Assembly (NCBI GenBank): GCA_913061275.1
Contig: CAJXSR010000025.1
Location: 1-47,448, forward strand
From: an uncultured Paracoccaceae bacterium
Lineage (GTDB): Bacteria > Pseudomonadota > Alphaproteobacteria > Rhodobacterales > Rhodobacteraceae
DNA length: 47,448 nucleotides
Reading direction: 5' to 3'
Part shown: in pieces, positions 25,664 through 34,698 of the stretch
Numbering within the stretch: the first letter of the stretch is position 1
Layout of the letters: each line of letters opens with the position of its first letter
Notes under the pieces: model-generated
What the model saw: the letters and a program-made list of their open reading frames with translations, nothing else
Databases searched by the model: none
What the model was told of the DNA's origin: nothing
Translations under genes and position numbers: made by a program

Positions 25664-28366
25664 TTATATCAATAGACCATCAGTCACTTCATCGATAAAA
25701 ACGGCACCTATTTCATAACTATCCGCCAATGTAATATAACTGTTTCCAATGGTTATAGTTAGACTGTTATCAACATTTTGAGTTACATTTTGGGTAATCC
25801 AATCTGTATCGGCTTGCCCAATACTGGCAAGATTTAACAACCGCAAATCAAGCCTGTCTTGTTCGCCACCACTGCGCCGAAAATCACTGATCTCATCGTG
25901 ATACCCGCCCAAGTCGTCCGATCTAAATACAAACTGATCAGATCCAGAACCGCCGTTGATGATATCGTTTCCTGCGCCAGAAAATATCTTATCATTGTTG
26001 GCACCACCAAAGATCACATCATCGCCAGTACCAGCATTTATATAATCTTTACCATCATCACCACTGATCGTGTCATTTCCTGATCCACCATACAGTTTAT
26101 CCTTACCATCATCACCTTGAAGGTCATCATGCCCGGTGCCGCCTTTTAAAACGTCATTTCCATCGCCACCAGAAAGCGCATCATCTCCCGAACCGCCATT
26201 CAGGCTATCCGCGTCAGTCCCGCCAATTAACGCATCATTCCCAGAGCCACCAAATAAATCATTCAATCCAGCGATATCCGTAAGCGTATCATTATTGGAA
26301 CCGCCCTCTAATCGGTCATTACCATAACCACCGAACAACTGATCATTACCAACGCCACCGAACAAGAAATCATCGCCAAGACCGCCATTGAGGATATCCA
26401 CACCAGCACCGCCTTGAAGGTTGTCATCATCAGACCCACCGTCAAGCATATCGTCCCCCGAACCACCAACCAGCGTGTCGTTCCCAGAATCGCCGTATAT
26501 TTGATCATCTTGGCCACCACCATTCAGTTGGTCTTGGCCTTCGCCACCATGCAGGGTGTCATTACCCGTACCACCAGAAAGATCATCCTCTCCAGAACCA
26601 CCATCTAGATAATCATGCCCTGCAGAACCATCCAGTAAATCATCACCAATGCCGCCATAAATTCGATCATCATCTTCTGGAAGTATATTTCCAAATTGAT
26701 CATATCTAACGCCATCGTCATCATAAATAGAAACCAAACCATTATATTGCCAATTTGGACCAGCTCCGCCATAAAGCGCATCCTCGCCTGTTCCGCCAGA
26801 TAAAGTGTCTCCATCAGATGATCCAACAATCTGATCGTTCCCTAGGCCACCATATGCATCATCATGCCCAGCGCCGGCATTGATTTGGTCATCGTAACTG
26901 TTGTCCGCTTGTGCTGTTGATACCAATTCAGGGGAACGGATCAGAACGCTTGCGGAAACATCAACTTCGTTGAAAGGATCAGCAGAGCGAGGGTCAATCG
27001 CGCCATCATTAGATGATGACCTTGGAGCATCAGAAACAAGTTCCAAGTAACCCGTACCAGTGGCCGCATCTTGGTGCACAGTATAAATACCCCCAGAGGT
27101 GCCCGTATCTGAATTCAAATCGTGATCACCATTGTTGCCTCCAACATATAGATTGCCATCACCATCTATCATTGCGGCCCCATATGCCGTATTGGCCATG
27201 CCATTTTGCAACTCCCCGTCAACCATAGTGCCTGTAAGCTCAATAATTGAGAAGATGGGTTCCCCTCCTGACGCAACTGCGGACACATCGATACTCATAA
27301 GTTTGCCATTTCCACCATCTTGATTTGGTGAGACAACGCCAAAGAACATCTGACTCTGAGCATCATATGATACATCCCACACGCGGTCCGTAATCATGCT
27401 GGATGGAAACTTAAATGTGGTCGAAACTGGATTACCATACGTATCTAAAGTTCCCACATCGATCATAGTCACGCGATCCATACTGGAATGAAAAGCCCAT
27501 AGGTTTCCACTATCATCGAAATCACCAGTCCATGACGCATATGGGGTTTCACCGATACGGTAACTGTTACCACTTGCATCCATCATGACTAAGTCAGTTC
27601 TGGACACTTGATTTCCCAAAGCATCCACCCCGTTACCAACGGCAATACCATAAATCATGTCGTCTTCTTGATTAAAGCCTACCGCATTGATCACCACAGA
27701 AGCTACATTTCCCGCGGCCGTATAAGTTTCAGTAATCGGATCAAAGACGTGTAACGCACCATTCAACACTTGGTAGATACCAGTTTGACCTGGGGCAAAA
27801 GCATTTACATTCACCGTTTCAGTGCCGACCTGCATATCAGTCTCATAATAGAAAATTGGTGCGTCTGTTTGAATGTTAAGAGGGTCGTCCTGAGTTGACT
27901 CTATCGAACGAAAGGTTAGTTGCCCTTCCCCACCCGTTCCTGAAAAGGAAATTGCATGAGGATCAAATGTAGCACTATTCGTATCAAAACTATCGATAAC
28001 AATGCCATTCCAAAGCACTTCTACAGCTCCTGACAATGTGGAAGACCCATAGTTTGCAGCTATCTCAAAATTGACTGTGTAGTCTGCGCCAGCCTCTGTT
28101 ATCACCGATTGGCTCATCGAGGTGTAGCCGTTCGCTTCTTCTTGAACAGTCCAAGCGCCTGTAGCCCCGAATTGCGCAAAACTAGTGGCGCCCTCAGTAC
28201 CTGTTAACAGGTTCTGTTCAACGTAATCCCCATAGATTATATCGTCGCCATCGTTTGCGTTAATAATATCGTCGCCGGCAAGTGCGATGATTGTTTCTGC
28301 AACATTGGTACCGTCGATTGTTTCGTGAACATCGGTACCAATGATTGAAGGTGTTTCTTCTACCAT
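25664..28366 (-). CDS. RTX repeat protein, probable type I secretion substrate
   Basis: A 900-residue acidic protein with no Sec signal. Residues ~1-55 hold a short RTX-like patch (GDDIINANDGDDIIYGD). Residues ~60-180 look like a jelly-roll, carbohydrate-binding-type domain. Residues ~185-460 are a repeat-rich, propeller-like region (VWDVSYDAQSQMFFGVVSPN, AAMIDGDGNLYVGGNNGD). Residues ~490-810 are calcium-binding nonapeptides (GGxGxDxLx), and the last ~90 residues form the C-terminal secretion cap (FVFRSDDLGGYHDEISDFRR). It lies 31 bp after algD with no promoter site between, so it is probably cotranscribed. The T1SS genes at 44.2 kb are the likely exporter. No epimerase, lyase or protease active site is seen; a matrix or adhesin role is inferred. 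Confidence 0.85.
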   Translation of the reverse strand: MVEETPSIIGTDVHETIDGTNVAETIIALAGDDIINANDGDDIIYGDYVEQNLLTGTEGATSFAQFGATGAWTVQEEANGYTSMSQSVITEAGADYTVNFEIAANYGSSTLSGAVEVLWNGIVIDSFDTNSATFDPHAISFSGTGGEGQLTFRSIESTQDDPLNIQTDAPIFYYETDMQVGTETVNVNAFAPGQTGIYQVLNGALHVFDPITETYTAAGNVASVVINAVGFNQEDDMIYGIAVGNGVDALGNQVSRTDLVMMDASGNSYRIGETPYASWTGDFDDSGNLWAFHSSMDRVTMIDVGTLDTYGNPVSTTFKFPSSMITDRVWDVSYDAQSQMFFGVVSPNQDGGNGKLMSIDVSAVASGGEPIFSIIELTGTMVDGELQNGMANTAYGAAMIDGDGNLYVGGNNGDHDLNSDTGTSGGIYTVHQDAATGTGYLELVSDAPRSSSNDGAIDPRSADPFNEVDVSASVLIRSPELVSTAQADNSYDDQINAGAGHDDAYGGLGNDQIVGSSDGDTLSGGTGEDALYGGAGPNWQYNGLVSIYDDDGVRYDQFGNILPEDDDRIYGGIGDDLLDGSAGHDYLDGGSGEDDLSGGTGNDTLHGGEGQDQLNGGGQDDQIYGDSGNDTLVGGSGDDMLDGGSDDDNLQGGAGVDILNGGLGDDFLFGGVGNDQLFGGYGNDRLEGGSNNDTLTDIAGLNDLFGGSGNDALIGGTDADSLNGGSGDDALSGGDGNDVLKGGTGHDDLQGDDGKDKLYGGSGNDTISGDDGKDYINAGTGDDVIFGGANNDKIFSGAGNDIINGGSGSDQFVFRSDDLGGYHDEISDFRRSGGEQDRLDLRLLNLASIGQADTDWITQNVTQNVDNSLTITIGNSYITLADSYEIGAVFIDEVTDGLLI
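25940..26900 (-). repeat. RTX nonapeptide tandem repeats
   Basis: About three dozen degenerate 27-bp coding repeats for GG-x-G-(N/D)-D-x-L-x. Each block of repeats winds a calcium-bound beta-roll outside the cell. The DNA repeats differ mainly at third positions, so this is an old array rather than a recent expansion. Confidence 0.85.
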
Positions 28367-28397
28367 AATCTTTTCCTTGTTAAGTCATTTTGATTTC

Positions 28398-29798
28398 TTA
28401 CCAGCCAATGCCAGCATAGTTTTCTAATTGAGGAAGATCGTCGAACAAGCGAACAACATCGATTACTGGCGTGTTGCCTGCAGCTTGAGCTGCACTTTGA
28501 TAAACATCGTTTTTATGCGTCACGATCAATGCGTCGGATTGTGCGATCACATCTTTGATATCGTCTCGCAGCATTATTGGCAGGTCTTTTGCAAGCGCCT
28601 GCAAGCCAGGGCTGCCATGGCGTACATAAGCGAGTTGGCCAGCCAAAGGTGTGTCTTCGGTGATAGCCATGTCATGGATTGTGATTTCAATGCCATCCGC
28701 ATTTAAAGCAGCAATAACCTCTAGTATTGGGCTTTCGCGTAGATCATCCGTGCCCGGTTTGAATGCCAGACCAAGAATACCAATTTTACGCGCGCCAGTT
28801 TCTTTTGCCATCCTTATAGCTTCAGATATTTGCGTCTTATTTGACTTGCCAAGGCTGTTAATCAACGGTAAATCAATGCCCAGATCTTGAGCAATATGCG
28901 TTACCGCGCGCACTTCTTTTGGCAAACATGAACCGCCAAAAGCAAAGCCAGGCTTCAGGTAATATGGCGATAAGTTTAACTTCGTATCTTGCACGAAAAC
29001 GTCCATGACTGCGTGACTGTCAACGCCAAGGGGTTTGCATAATCTTCCTACCTCATTTGCAAAACAAACCTTTGTAGCGTGCCATACGTTATCAACGTAT
29101 TTTACCATTTCCGCAGTTTCAACAGAGGTGATGATAGGGGTTTCATCAACAGCATCGTAGATACGGGATAAAATACGTGCGGACTTAAGATCATCAGCAC
29201 CAATAACTGTTTTGGGAGGTGCATAAAAATCCTCAACGGCTACGCCTTCGCGCAAGAATTCGGGATTAAAGCAAACGCCGAAATCGACCCCTGCTTTCAA
29301 TCCAGAGACTTCCTCAATAATCGGAGCCATAAAGCCCATAGTGACACCTGGAGGGATAGAGCATCGCATCACGACTACATGAAAGTCATTTTTAAGTTTT
29401 AAACCTTCGCCAATTGAACGGGCGGCAGCATCAATATACGAATAATCACACCCACCATCTTCAGCTGTTGGTGTGCCTACCGATACAAACGTAACATCCG
29501 TATCAATAACGGCTTGTGTCAGGTCATTCGTTGCAGAAACTAAGCCTTCAATAATACCTTCGTGCAACAATTTACCTAGGTCTTTTTCATGAATAGGTGA
29601 AACACCATTGGCGATGCAATCCACCTTATTCATATCAATATCGACACCTACAACACGATGCCCAAGACTGGAGAGGCATGCGGTTGAAACCGCCCCAACA
29701 TAACCCAAGCCAACAATACTTATGGAAGGTTTCTCGTCAATAACACGCAAATTTTGCGCGGTTGTATACATTGCTTGGTTAGTTGGGTTATCAAACAT
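28398..29798 (-). CDS. algD: GDP-mannose 6-dehydrogenase
   Basis: Makes GDP-mannuronic acid from GDP-mannose with two NAD+, the committing step of alginate-type synthesis. 466 residues: Rossmann motif GLGYVGAV near residue 31, GTPTAEDGG near 110, the catalytic Cys291 in FAFGGSCLPKEVRA, and the C-terminal GLAFKPGTDDLRESP. FGGSCLPKE is the GDP-mannose rather than UDP-glucose dehydrogenase form. A 20-25 residue N-terminal extension is supported by AAGGA 8 nt before ATG 29798. A palindromic operator lies about 100 bp upstream, and the RTX gene follows. Confidence 0.93.
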   Translation of the reverse strand: MFDNPTNQAMYTTAQNLRVIDEKPSISIVGLGYVGAVSTACLSSLGHRVVGVDIDMNKVDCIANGVSPIHEKDLGKLLHEGIIEGLVSATNDLTQAVIDTDVTFVSVGTPTAEDGGCDYSYIDAAARSIGEGLKLKNDFHVVVMRCSIPPGVTMGFMAPIIEEVSGLKAGVDFGVCFNPEFLREGVAVEDFYAPPKTVIGADDLKSARILSRIYDAVDETPIITSVETAEMVKYVDNVWHATKVCFANEVGRLCKPLGVDSHAVMDVFVQDTKLNLSPYYLKPGFAFGGSCLPKEVRAVTHIAQDLGIDLPLINSLGKSNKTQISEAIRMAKETGARKIGILGLAFKPGTDDLRESPILEVIAALNADGIEITIHDMAITEDTPLAGQLAYVRHGSPGLQALAKDLPIMLRDDIKDVIAQSDALIVTHKNDVYQSAAQAAGNTPVIDVVRLFDDLPQLENYAGIGW

Positions 29799-29886
29799 TT
29801 TTCGTATCCTTCATTTCCGTTAAGATGAAGCTAACTGTTTGTTTTAAATTATTCTTTGTCTGGGTTGTATAGTTTTAAGATACTTT

Positions 29887-29915
29887 GACTAACCTAACTA
29901 TCCTTTAGGTTAGTC
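29887..29915 (-). promoter_or_regulatory. algD upstream palindrome and operator
   Basis: Arms GACTAACCTAA and TTAGGTTAGTC (11 bp, perfect) surround a 7-bp centre. Inside it, 29899-29912 reads TATCCTTTAGGTTA, one base off the perfect TATCCTTTAGGATA palindrome found before alg44. It lies about 101 bp before the algD start. Confidence 0.7.
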
Positions 29916-29935
29916 GTCCCTACACATTAGAAAAC

Positions 29936-29965
29936 ATAAAAAAGAAACGGCCCCGAAGGGCCGTT
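29936..29965 (-). terminator. Rho-independent terminator after algA
   Basis: On the minus strand AACGGCCC-TTCG-GGGCCGTT is followed by TCTTTTTT. The stable UUCG tetraloop and T-tract make a strong intrinsic terminator 34 bp after the algA stop, separating algA from algD. Confidence 0.92.
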
Positions 29966-29998
29966 GAAGTTGTGTGAGAGTGTATGTTCTTTTTATTG

Positions 29999-31426
29999 TT
30001 ATGCTGCTTTATCTCGGGCGTAGATATCTTCGTACCTCACAATATCATCTTCGCCTAAGTATGCGCCCGTTTGCACTTCGATCAGATGCAATGGAACTTT
30101 CCCTGGGTTCTGCATTCGGTGGATAGCACCCAATGGAATATAGATAGATTCATTTTCTGAAACGAGTTTCACATCCTCATTCACGGTGACATATGCCGAG
30201 CCTTGAACAACAATCCAATGTTCAGATCTGTGGACATGGCTTTGTAATGAAAGTGCTGCGTCGGGATGAACGACTATGCGTTTAACTTGGAAACGTTCAC
30301 CTAGTGACAGCGTTTCAAAATAGCCCCATGGACGATGATCACGTGGGAACGATTCTGCTTGCTTTGCCTTCTTAGCTTTCAGTTTTTGAACAGCCAGTTT
30401 CACATTTTCTGATTGACTGATATCGGCTACTAGAACGGCATCGCCCATAGCAATAGCAACGATATTTTTAAGCCCCATTCCAACCAATTCTACACCATCT
30501 ATTTCCGAACGTAGTAATGTATTCTTGCAATCGATCGCTGTTGTTGATCCATTTTCAACAACGCCATTTTCATCCGCATCACCCTCTTCCCAAACAGAGC
30601 CCCAACTTCCCATATCGCTCCAACCACAATCTATAGGCACAACAGATAGTGTTTCGCATAGTTCCATTACTGCATAATCTATAGAAACATCTTCTGCTGA
30701 TTTATAAGCCTCTTCTTCTAAACGGAAAAAACCTAGGTCTTTGGTGCCAAATGATACAGCACGTCGGCAAGGTACTGTTAATTTAGGAGCTAATACTTCA
30801 AATGCTTCTAAAATATCGGCTACTTTAAACATGAAGATACCCGCATTCCAAAGATAGCGACCAGATCTCAGGTATTCTTCAGCAGCCAACGCATTTGGCT
30901 TTTCAATAAAAGCGCTTAAAGGCAATGCTGACGCGTGTTCATAGATGATTTCATCAGCAACTTCTAAGTAGCCGTAACCCGTTTCGGCTCGTGTTGGTTT
31001 CACACCGAAAGTAACTAGCTTGCCCGCTTCAGCTGCAGAACAGGCAGTCTCAAGTGTAGTTCTAAAAGCCTCTTCATTCTTGATTATGTGATCTGAAGGC
31101 ATTACCAACATGATTGCATCAGGTTGTTTTTCCAACTTAAGTGCTGCAGATAAAATAGCGGGTGCCGTATTACGACTTTCTGGTTCTATAATAATAGTAG
31201 GCTCCGTAACACCAATATTTACTGCCTGTTCTTGTACAGTAAAACGGTAATCCGAATTCGTCATCAGAATTGGATCTTCAAATTCTGCGCCTTGAATACG
31301 TTTCAATGTTAGCTGGAATAGGCTTGTATCGCCAGATAAGTTCGTGAATTGTTTTGGATAACTTTTACGTGACAATGGCCACAAGCGTGTACCACTACCG
31401 CCGCATAGTATTACTGGGTAAATCAT
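29999..31426 (-). CDS. algA: Mannose-1-phosphate guanylyltransferase / mannose-6-phosphate isomerase
   Basis: Bifunctional enzyme that makes GDP-mannose from fructose 6-phosphate by way of mannose 1-phosphate; the phosphomannomutase step (AlgC) is not in the window. 475 residues: N-terminal nucleotidyltransferase GGSGTRLWPLSRKSYPKQF, FIEKPN near 175, and a C-terminal cupin isomerase domain with QSHVHRSEHW and GAIHRMQNPG. ATG 31426 has AAGGAGA 6-7 nt upstream; the frame runs eight codons further. It has its own operator and its own terminator, so it is monocistronic. Confidence 0.93.
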   Translation of the reverse strand: MIYPVILCGGSGTRLWPLSRKSYPKQFTNLSGDTSLFQLTLKRIQGAEFEDPILMTNSDYRFTVQEQAVNIGVTEPTIIIEPESRNTAPAILSAALKLEKQPDAIMLVMPSDHIIKNEEAFRTTLETACSAAEAGKLVTFGVKPTRAETGYGYLEVADEIIYEHASALPLSAFIEKPNALAAEEYLRSGRYLWNAGIFMFKVADILEAFEVLAPKLTVPCRRAVSFGTKDLGFFRLEEEAYKSAEDVSIDYAVMELCETLSVVPIDCGWSDMGSWGSVWEEGDADENGVVENGSTTAIDCKNTLLRSEIDGVELVGMGLKNIVAIAMGDAVLVADISQSENVKLAVQKLKAKKAKQAESFPRDHRPWGYFETLSLGERFQVKRIVVHPDAALSLQSHVHRSEHWIVVQGSAYVTVNEDVKLVSENESIYIPLGAIHRMQNPGKVPLHLIEVQTGAYLGEDDIVRYEDIYARDKAA

Positions 31427-31532
31427 TTTATTTCTCCTTACACTTCTCAATTTGTAAATTTTTTATAAATGACGTTGTGAAAGAGTGATGCAGTGCAAGA
31501 GAACAGTATTTAACTCAACGGATCATGGCGTA

Positions 31533-31546
31533 TATCCCAAAGTATA
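31533..31546. promoter_or_regulatory. Putative operator upstream of algA
   Basis: TATCCCAAAGTATA, a near-palindrome of the recurrent alg-locus type, 107 bp before the algA start. Confidence 0.6.
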
Positions 31547-31561
31547 TTTCGGATTTATATT

Positions 31562-33145
31562 TTATAAGATTACTGGCATCGGCAGTAGGTCAATATAGAT
31601 GGCGAGACCTATTACAAAAGCACAAACTGTTGTTATCATTTGAATTTTAGCCATACAGTTTTGAACGCTTTCGATCAGACCCGTCTCGTCACCTGCTGAT
31701 TGATTGCCACGGTTTGACCATTTCTGTTTGCTTAAATGAAAGATCATAAACACTTTCACACACGCATTAATGATCTGGTTAAAGTATAAAATGAATGGCC
31801 AACTTAAGTCAGTACTGCGAGCATAACGGAATAGGAATAGGCATAGGATAGTACGCGATAAAACAATCCAGATTAGGCAATGAAGTAAATACGTAGGATA
31901 AATAAACAAGGTTAAGAGGGCGAGTGTTGGGCTGACTAACATCGTCCACATTGCGATTCTCTGATCGACGATGCACCACCAAATAAATGGTTTTACTTGT
32001 CGTGGGCCAAGCGCAATGGCACGCGACCCATTACGCAACATATTTCCAGACCAACGGCGGAAGTTTTGTATCATTCGCCCTGTGCCAGAACCCTCGATTT
32101 GTTCAATGGTGTAAACACAAGCATCAGGTACATAAGTCATTTTTGCACTGCGGGTTAGTAGATGATACCAAGTGCTTTTATCATCACCAGAGAGAAATCG
32201 AAAACGGCCCCATAACCAATGATCCAAATGGTCTGCCTCGACCGTGCGGATAAATTTTTCATCCACGATATGTTGAGCTCGAAAAATGCTCATCCGTCCA
32301 GTTAGAGTTAAGACTTTATCCGATAGAGCATGGCTTTGCATTGCCAAACGTCTTTGCGCAAACCGCATAGACAGCCAACTTTGTATCCATTTCGGCCCAT
32401 AACAAATCACTTCTTCATTTGTCGTTAAAGCTTGCAATTCAGTGTCAGATCCAAACATGGAGCAGATTTTTTCTAAAACATCGTTTCCATATACTGCATC
32501 ACCATCCATAAAGATGACCAAATCGTCTGGGTCAATAATAGACCGGTTCATGGCGCGTAATATCATCCCGATCGCCATGCGTTTACCAGGTTGGTTTTGA
32601 CGTAGAAAAACCAAATCAGCATCTAGGTCTGCAGCATGGGTGCGCACAAAATCGGCGATGATTTCTTCGTCATAACTTGATCCAGTACCAACCCATAACG
32701 TTGTTGCAATACCTTCCCGCCTAATCTGGCTTATAATAGATCCAATAACACGGCGCGTGATAGCAGGTTCTTCATAATAGGTTGTCATTTGAATATGAAG
32801 CCGTCCAGGGCGCCACCCTGCCTGCCATACGGCATCTGCGCGCCTTCGCATCCTCGGCCATTTATAGGTTGAGTAGATTTCGGCACGCACGGCGTGTGTA
32901 AACCACCAACCAAACCGCCATAACCCTAATGTACCTAAAATAATAGATACTGATAAAACGTCTGGTTCAAAAAATCCGTTTGGCAAATACACAAGTGCCG
33001 CAATCAAAAGTGTGCATAATGCAGAAAATTGAAGCCAGAATTTTAGTGTCCATTTCTTCAGTCCCTTAGGCATCGGGCCCGATAACGCCTCAAGCCATTG
33101 GTCTAGATGCTTTTCAAATGCATAGAGTGTGTCAGGTGCCTTCAT
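31562..33145 (-). CDS. alg8: Mannuronan synthase glycosyltransferase subunit
   Basis: Inner-membrane GT2 processive polymerase, 527 residues, that joins GDP-mannuronate. Two N-terminal helices (residues ~40-85) precede the catalytic domain with TTYYEEP, MDGDAVYGND (the metal DxD-type motif), SGDDKSTW and NFRRWSGNMLRNG (the R/QxxRW-type motif). C-terminal helices follow. ATG 33145 has GGAGG 8 nt upstream and overlaps alg44 by 14 bp. Polymerase and co-polymerase are thus made together. Confidence 0.92.
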   Translation of the reverse strand: MKAPDTLYAFEKHLDQWLEALSGPMPKGLKKWTLKFWLQFSALCTLLIAALVYLPNGFFEPDVLSVSIILGTLGLWRFGWWFTHAVRAEIYSTYKWPRMRRRADAVWQAGWRPGRLHIQMTTYYEEPAITRRVIGSIISQIRREGIATTLWVGTGSSYDEEIIADFVRTHAADLDADLVFLRQNQPGKRMAIGMILRAMNRSIIDPDDLVIFMDGDAVYGNDVLEKICSMFGSDTELQALTTNEEVICYGPKWIQSWLSMRFAQRRLAMQSHALSDKVLTLTGRMSIFRAQHIVDEKFIRTVEADHLDHWLWGRFRFLSGDDKSTWYHLLTRSAKMTYVPDACVYTIEQIEGSGTGRMIQNFRRWSGNMLRNGSRAIALGPRQVKPFIWWCIVDQRIAMWTMLVSPTLALLTLFIYPTYLLHCLIWIVLSRTILCLFLFRYARSTDLSWPFILYFNQIINACVKVFMIFHLSKQKWSNRGNQSAGDETGLIESVQNCMAKIQMITTVCAFVIGLAIYIDLLPMPVIL

Positions 33146-34559
33146 TATCGCCGCCTCCAATCAAGCCTGATAGAATATTGCGGTGAAGTCGAACGCCAGC
33201 AGGTGCATTGTGTCGAAACCACTTACGTGTTTTTTTCAACCCTGCATTATCTGCCTTTATTGTTATGACCATACCAAACTTACCAGGTTGAACCGCATCA
33301 CTTCCCGCCTGTAAATCAAGTATGGTTCCAGTCACAGATTTCGCTTTACCTCGGAAAGAGTATGAAATTGTTGCGGGCATTCCAATATAAACACTGCTGA
33401 CCATACGATCATCAAGCCAACCGATAGCCACACGAGGTGTATTTTCTTCGACTGTGATAACAATTTCAGACCTACTGGCAAAACTATCTTGTAAAACAGG
33501 AATAGAAGAAACTACGCCGTCTGTGCGTGCGATGATATGCAATTCATCAGCAGCAGCTTTCTTATTGCTCAAATCGCGTTTCCAGCGACGTAAATCTAAA
33601 TAAAACTCATCCACACGCCTTTGAAGGTCTTGTAAAGTATCATGATAACTTCCAGGCTTTAATATTTCTCCGCCATCAAATCGATTCAATGTATTCCATG
33701 CTTTTTGAACATCCATAGGATAATCATCGTACAAATGTTCCGATTGATCCCACGGGGACCAAAGACGGTAAAATGCATCCCAATAAGTCTGCCTGAATTC
33801 ATCTAACCTTGCCATATGATTATCCAGTTGTGATTGAGCTTGGTTTAAACGCCGTTCAGCAATCCTGATTTCAGTGCGAACTTCATCAACAAGCCCCTCA
33901 CGGTCAGGATCTTCTAGGCGTATCAAGATATCACCGGAGGAAACATTTTCCCCTTCTTTAACCAATATCTTTTGGATGTAGGCTGACTCTGGTGCCTTGT
34001 AGATAACGATTGGCGCAACAAAACGGCCATGATCAAGCTCTAGGTAAGAAAGCCGTTTCCAGACTTGGTTGCCAACAAATCCAAATAAAAATGACGCCAA
34101 CAGAATGTAAAAAATAACATTCCAAATAATACGTAGTATTCTAGGTTTGGCCTTGGCTAAGCCAGATGCCATTTCACTTTCTGTTTCCCCCATGGGAACA
34201 AGGTCCACGGGGGTATCAAGGCTTGTGATCATTTCAGCGCTTGAAACCATCCGCCCTGTTAAAATACCTTTGTAAAACATCGCTAATGTTTCGCGTTGGC
34301 GCACAGTTAAATTCGCGAATGTAAATACACCTGCCTCCTCTGTATGTTCAGCATCAATAGGAAATTTTATATCTATACCTTGAAACGGAATAGACAGTTG
34401 CAAGCCTTCAGGCAGATCCCCTTCAAATTTATCAAGGATAAAACCAGCCAACGACCAACGGTCAATTGTATATGTCTGCCCGTCCGCTGCATATAAATAC
34501 AACGGGGCTGTAACCCTAAAAGATAGGTCGGGCATTGGACATTCATGACGAATGTTCAT
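33132..34559 (-). CDS. alg44: Alginate co-polymerase Alg44-like, PilZ plus HlyD-type
   Basis: 475 residues: an N-terminal cytoplasmic PilZ-like domain (~1-120), one membrane helix (~148-168), then a periplasmic HlyD-like part with a lipoyl-like half (YIQKILVKEGENVSSGDILI), a coiled coil (~235-345) and a C-terminal barrel. In Pseudomonas, PilZ binding of c-di-GMP switches Alg8 on. Here the usual RxxxR pair is not visible, and the D/NxSxxG motif reads RWSLAG, so c-di-GMP binding is doubtful. ATG 34559 has AGGAG 7 nt upstream. It is first of the alg44-alg8 unit. Confidence 0.88.
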   Translation of the reverse strand: MNIRHECPMPDLSFRVTAPLYLYAADGQTYTIDRWSLAGFILDKFEGDLPEGLQLSIPFQGIDIKFPIDAEHTEEAGVFTFANLTVRQRETLAMFYKGILTGRMVSSAEMITSLDTPVDLVPMGETESEMASGLAKAKPRILRIIWNVIFYILLASFLFGFVGNQVWKRLSYLELDHGRFVAPIVIYKAPESAYIQKILVKEGENVSSGDILIRLEDPDREGLVDEVRTEIRIAERRLNQAQSQLDNHMARLDEFRQTYWDAFYRLWSPWDQSEHLYDDYPMDVQKAWNTLNRFDGGEILKPGSYHDTLQDLQRRVDEFYLDLRRWKRDLSNKKAAADELHIIARTDGVVSSIPVLQDSFASRSEIVITVEENTPRVAIGWLDDRMVSSVYIGMPATISYSFRGKAKSVTGTILDLQAGSDAVQPGKFGMVITIKADNAGLKKTRKWFRHNAPAGVRLHRNILSGLIGGGDNEGT

Positions 34560-34682
34560 GGGCCGTCTCCTGCATACATTTATATTGGTTTCCCAATATC
34601 TCTCACCCCTAGAATGTATGCGAAATGGTGATTATCGTATTGTGTCCAAGAGGTATAATACACAAAAACATGTATAGTTGTT

Positions 34683-34696
34683 TATCCTAAAGGATA
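34683..34696. promoter_or_regulatory. Perfect palindromic operator upstream of alg44
   Basis: TATCCTAAAGGATA, a perfect 14-bp palindrome (best copy in the locus), 124 bp before alg44 and only 2 bp from the end of the kinase gene. Confidence 0.65.
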
Positions 34697-34698
34697 GG

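Noticed and set aside
25940-26900. Repeat region as a CRISPR array
   Set aside because: The 27-bp periodicity is coding nonapeptide repeats without spacers; no cas genes are present.
25664-28366. RTX protein as a secreted mannuronan C-5 epimerase, to replace the missing AlgG
   Set aside because: The non-RTX half does not show the parallel beta-helix or DPHD-type active site of AlgE epimerases; it looks like jelly-roll and propeller-like modules.
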